From positions 49,069 to 113,068 of the forward strand of contig CACXIP010000013.1 in assembly GCA_902767775.1 (NCBI GenBank): DNA of 64,000 nucleotides. The letters run 5' to 3'. Origin of the DNA: an uncultured Prevotellaceae bacterium. GTDB lineage: Bacteria > Bacteroidota > Bacteroidia > Bacteroidales > Bacteroidaceae. The notes beneath the pieces are model-generated. The model had not been told where the DNA came from. It saw nothing but the letters and a program-made list of their open reading frames with translations, and made no database searches. The translations under genes were made by a program, and so were the position numbers. This document shows positions 61,679-64,000 of the stretch, piece after piece; the stretch's first letter is position 1; each line of letters opens with the position of its first letter.

Positions 61679-62150
61679 GTCCTACAAGAATGGCGGTGCA
61701 ACGTAGTAGAGACGACCATATATGGCGTCTCACAGCCAAGAATGCCGCGACCCGCATGGTATTCATGCTAAATTACATGGCAATTATATGTTTATCTTTC
61801 ACACGAATGACCACGAATAGCCCACGAATTTTTCAAAAATTTTATGTCCCGAATTGGCGAATTAAAGAATTTAGATAAAAATAATTCTCTAATTCGAAAA
61901 TTCGTGATTGCGATAGTTGAAGTGAGCCGCGATATGAATGCAATTCATGCTCAATTACATGAAAATTATATGTTTTATATTCACACGAATGACCACGAAT
62001 AGCCCACAAATTATCATTAATTTTTCTGTCTTTTTGCGAGTGCCTTGGCACTTTTTCTTGTTTCCCCAAACGCCAAGAATGGTTTTTCTATCTTTTTCCT
62101 AAGCGAAGCGTTTTTTTATTATCTCCTCTATCACCACCACCAGCAAATCC
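61679..62150 (+). repeat. Dispersed palindromic element, copy 7 with inserted hairpin
   Basis: Core A 61709-61731, insert 61844-61937 flanked by two AATTATATG tracts, core B 62039-62052, then the AAGCGAAGCG tail. It has the same internal layout as copy 4, so the two share an ancestor that already carried the insert. Confidence 0.85.
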
Positions 62151-62226
62151 GTTTCCTTTTCGTGCATTTCGTGGTTAAAAACATCAAGGAGTTTAGGAGT
62201 CTAGAAGATTAGGAGTTTAGACATTA

Positions 62227-62600
62227 CTCCTACAAGAATACCGGTGCAACGTGGTAGAGACGTCCATACATGGCGTCTCCCATCCGTGTTATCCGTGGTC
62301 AAAAAAGGTCAACGCCCCCTGCCCCCTCTAAAATAGTTCATAGTTCATAATTCATAGTTCATAGTTATATGCAAATTGGGAGCTCCATGCGGGTCATGGC
62401 ATTCTTGGTGTTCGTGGAGATTCGTGGGATTCGTGGTTTTTCGTGTCTTTCGTGGTTCCATCACTATCCGTGCCCATCCGTGTTATCCGTGGTTTTATAT
62501 TTTTCGTGCCCTTTCGTGTCTTTCGTGGTTCGTAAAAATTCCGTGGTCCGTGCATTTCGTGGTTAAAAATTCCGTGGTTCGTGCATTTTTGTGGTGTTTT
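62227..62600 (+). repeat. Dispersed element copy 8 (core A, deleted) and TTCGTGG tract
   Basis: Core A with CCATACATGG is at 62257-62279 and is joined directly to CATCCGTGTTATCCGTGG, so the middle and core B are missing. Heptamers (TTCATAG/TTATGCA) and CGTGGAGATTCGTGGGATTC-type repeats fill the rest to about 62600. Nothing coding is seen between 61427 and 62796. Confidence 0.75.
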
Positions 62601-62696
62601 AAGCCCCTCTTCCGACAGAATTCGGCACCCCTCCCCCATCTTGTCGCAGTAAACCCCTAGTTGTCACAACATCTAAGAGCAAATTTGGAAGAGTTA

Positions 62697-62728
62697 TTTG
62701 CAGATTCGTGGTTTTCGGTGTTCCTTTG
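62697..62728 (+). promoter_or_regulatory. Promoter for the last gene
   Basis: TTTG (62697-62700), a 20-base spacer and TTCCTTTG (62721-62728), one mismatch (TT for TA) in the -7 box. The start codon is 68 bases downstream. Confidence 0.6.
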
Positions 62729-62796
62729 CAAAGTCAAACGACAAAACATCGAAAAATAGAACAACATTTTAGTAACAATTAAAAATAAAAAAAGAC

Positions 62797-63513
62797 ATGG
62801 AAAAAAAATCATTTGTTTTAGCATTAATGCTCTGCCTGGCAATCGCTTCACAGGCACAAGTAGCAAAGTATTGTATGAGTTACTCCGACTTCGTCTCGGG
62901 CAACTGGAAGTCAGTAGATGATCTTACTCAGGGACGCACCAAACAGGCGTGCCAGATGAAATCTGGTGACAACTACTACTATTTCAGAACCGGTGACAAG
63001 GACGCCGACCAGGTGTTGAAGAAAGATGCCTTCGCTGTGATGTATGGTGACCATATGTACGTCAACTGCCGCAACCTGCGCAACAACGACTGTCCTCTCG
63101 ACGTCTCCAGCTACACCCAGGCAGTACGCTTCGACAAGAACAAGATTTGTGTGTTGGCATATAAGACAGATGACGCATCCCTGCTGCTGGGCGCCGGACT
63201 CCTAATCGGTGGCCTTGTCGTAGACAACCCCGTGGTGAGCCTGGGCATGGATGTTGCCGGCACCGGTTGCTGGATTGGCAACGATTTCCTCAGCAAGACC
63301 AACTGCTACCTCGTTGACAGCAATGCCACGGGAAAGGGAACATACAACGTTACCCGCATGAACGACAAATACATGGAGCAGCTCCTCAGCCACGATGCAC
63401 GCCTGCTTGAGAAATACAATGCCATCCACAACAAGCGCGACCGCCAGTCGTCAGCAAACGTGCTCCCCATCCTCATGGAGAAGGGTCTTATCGCCTCAAA
63501 CGCAATCCGATAA
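62797..63513 (+). CDS. Unrecognised secreted protein
   Basis: 238 residues with a signal peptide to about residue 20 (AIASQAQ). I do not recognise the family. The mature protein starts VAKYCMSYSDFVSGNWKSVD, has Cys residues at about 26, 52, 92, 100, 115, 158 and 170, and a hydrophobic Gly-rich stretch at about 128-150 (LLLGAGLLIGGLVVDNPVVS), perhaps a membrane-inserting or packing hairpin. The C-terminal 40 residues are charged and helical. It is followed by a good terminator, has its own promoter and is the only gene in the last 2.5 kb, surrounded by repeat elements. An outer-surface or periplasmic role follows only from the signal peptide. Confidence 0.75.
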   Translation: MEKKSFVLALMLCLAIASQAQVAKYCMSYSDFVSGNWKSVDDLTQGRTKQACQMKSGDNYYYFRTGDKDADQVLKKDAFAVMYGDHMYVNCRNLRNNDCPLDVSSYTQAVRFDKNKICVLAYKTDDASLLLGAGLLIGGLVVDNPVVSLGMDVAGTGCWIGNDFLSKTNCYLVDSNATGKGTYNVTRMNDKYMEQLLSHDARLLEKYNAIHNKRDRQSSANVLPILMEKGLIASNAIR

Positions 63514-63534
63514 CAATCAATAACAACAACTATG

Positions 63535-63567
63535 GTGTGGCAACAGTGATGTTCGCCACACTTTTTT
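63535..63567 (+). terminator. Rho-independent terminator after the last gene
   Basis: GTGTGGC (63535-63541) and GCCACAC (63555-63561), with AAC/GTT extending the stem, followed by six T residues. Confidence 0.9.
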
Positions 63568-63646
63568 ATTATTCACCAACCACGAACCACGAAAACCACG
63601 AAACTCACAAAAAAATAATCAAACCACGAAACTCACGAATCTTCAC

Positions 63647-63910
63647 GAATGCCAAGAATACCGGTGCAACGTGGTAGAGACGTCCATATATGGCGTCTCC
63701 CAGCCAAAAATGCCACGACCCGCATGGCAATTCATGATCCATTACATGGGAATTATATGTTTTATATGTTTTTCTTTACACACGAATGACCATGAGTTGC
63801 CCACGAATTTATCAAAAAATTTTTTCCTCCTTTTTGTGAGTGCCTTGGCACTTTTTCTCGCTTCCCAAAACGCCAAGAATGGTTTTTCTATCTTTTTCCT
63901 AAGCGAAGTC
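63647..63910 (+). repeat. Dispersed palindromic element, copy 9 (cores A and B)
   Basis: Core A 63677-63699 and core B 63839-63852, as in copies 1 and 3. The tail breaks off at AAGCGAAGT (63901-63909). Bases 63911-64000 show no feature. Confidence 0.85.
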
Positions 63911-64000
63911 CTCATTGCCATAAGGCAAACAAAAATGGGATATAACAAATGAACGTCGGCTGTCGCCTCCGTTGTAGTATGTTTTTTATTGTAAGGATTT

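Overview
The window reads as chromosome of a member of the Bacteroidales, most likely Prevotella or a close relative. The signs are Bacteroidetes-type promoters (TTTG, 19-21 bases, TAnnTTTG) rather than E. coli-type ones, an uppS-bamA-skp-skp-murI cluster, an S46 dipeptidyl-peptidase, DUF6242, DUF6089 and DUF2851 proteins, large FKBP isomerases, and a set of secreted enzymes against pectin rhamnogalacturonan. Coding sequence is fairly GC-rich; the spacers are AT-rich and full of repeats.

Layout. 1-5 kb: a secreted esterase cut by the window edge, a polysaccharide flippase and a DPP7-type peptidase. 5.4-13.8 kb: a cell-envelope block (DUF6242 lipoprotein, DUF6089 protein, uppS, bamA, three Skp/OmpH chaperones, murI). 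13.9-16.9 kb, minus strand: aroQ, an O-methyltransferase, a frame-broken small lipoprotein gene, rbfA and a LolC/E-like permease. 17-21.5 kb: a XerD-type recombinase, a C_GCAxxG_C_C protein, then an apparently acquired cassette (EcoRI-family adenine methyltransferase, DUF262-HNH nuclease, AT-rich membrane protein) beside tRNA-Arg(CCT). 21.8-31 kb: rhamnose mutarotase, rhamnogalacturonan acetylesterase, upp, a GH3 glycosidase, a nucleoside kinase, a Na/Pi cotransporter and a sirtuin. 31-35.6 kb: three consecutive FKBP isomerases and a DEAD-box helicase. 35.6-42.2 kb: a partner-switching operon (SpoIIE phosphatase fused to an RsbW-like kinase, ABCG-like transporter, lipoprotein, STAS protein). 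43-45.7 kb: a His-rich Zn/Cd P-type ATPase and a PepSY-like protein. 46.9-52.6 kb, minus strand: DUF2851, thioesterase, dprA, dusB, ribF and a CPBP protease. 52.7-63.5 kb: a GH106-like/GH28 fusion, metG, a PL11 rhamnogalacturonan lyase and an unrecognised secreted protein.

How the genes work together. The acetylesterase, GH28 fusion, PL11 lyase, GH3 enzyme and rhamnose mutarotase would together deacetylate, cut and process rhamnogalacturonan I, although they are scattered and no SusC/SusD pair is present. The Bam/Skp/UppS/MurI block builds the outer membrane and wall. The partner-switching operon is the clearest candidate for an undescribed regulatory system, because its SpoIIE, kinase and STAS parts surround a transporter and no sigma factor is nearby. 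The methyltransferase/DUF262-HNH cassette is the clearest defence candidate.

The spacers are unusual in their own right: runs of 7- and 8-base units, a 4 x 50-base array against a start codon, a 91-base perfect duplication, a hairpin module that carries its own promoter (upstream of upp and, in three 84-base-spaced copies, of metG), and a palindromic element with nine core copies, all between 42.4 and 63.7 kb.
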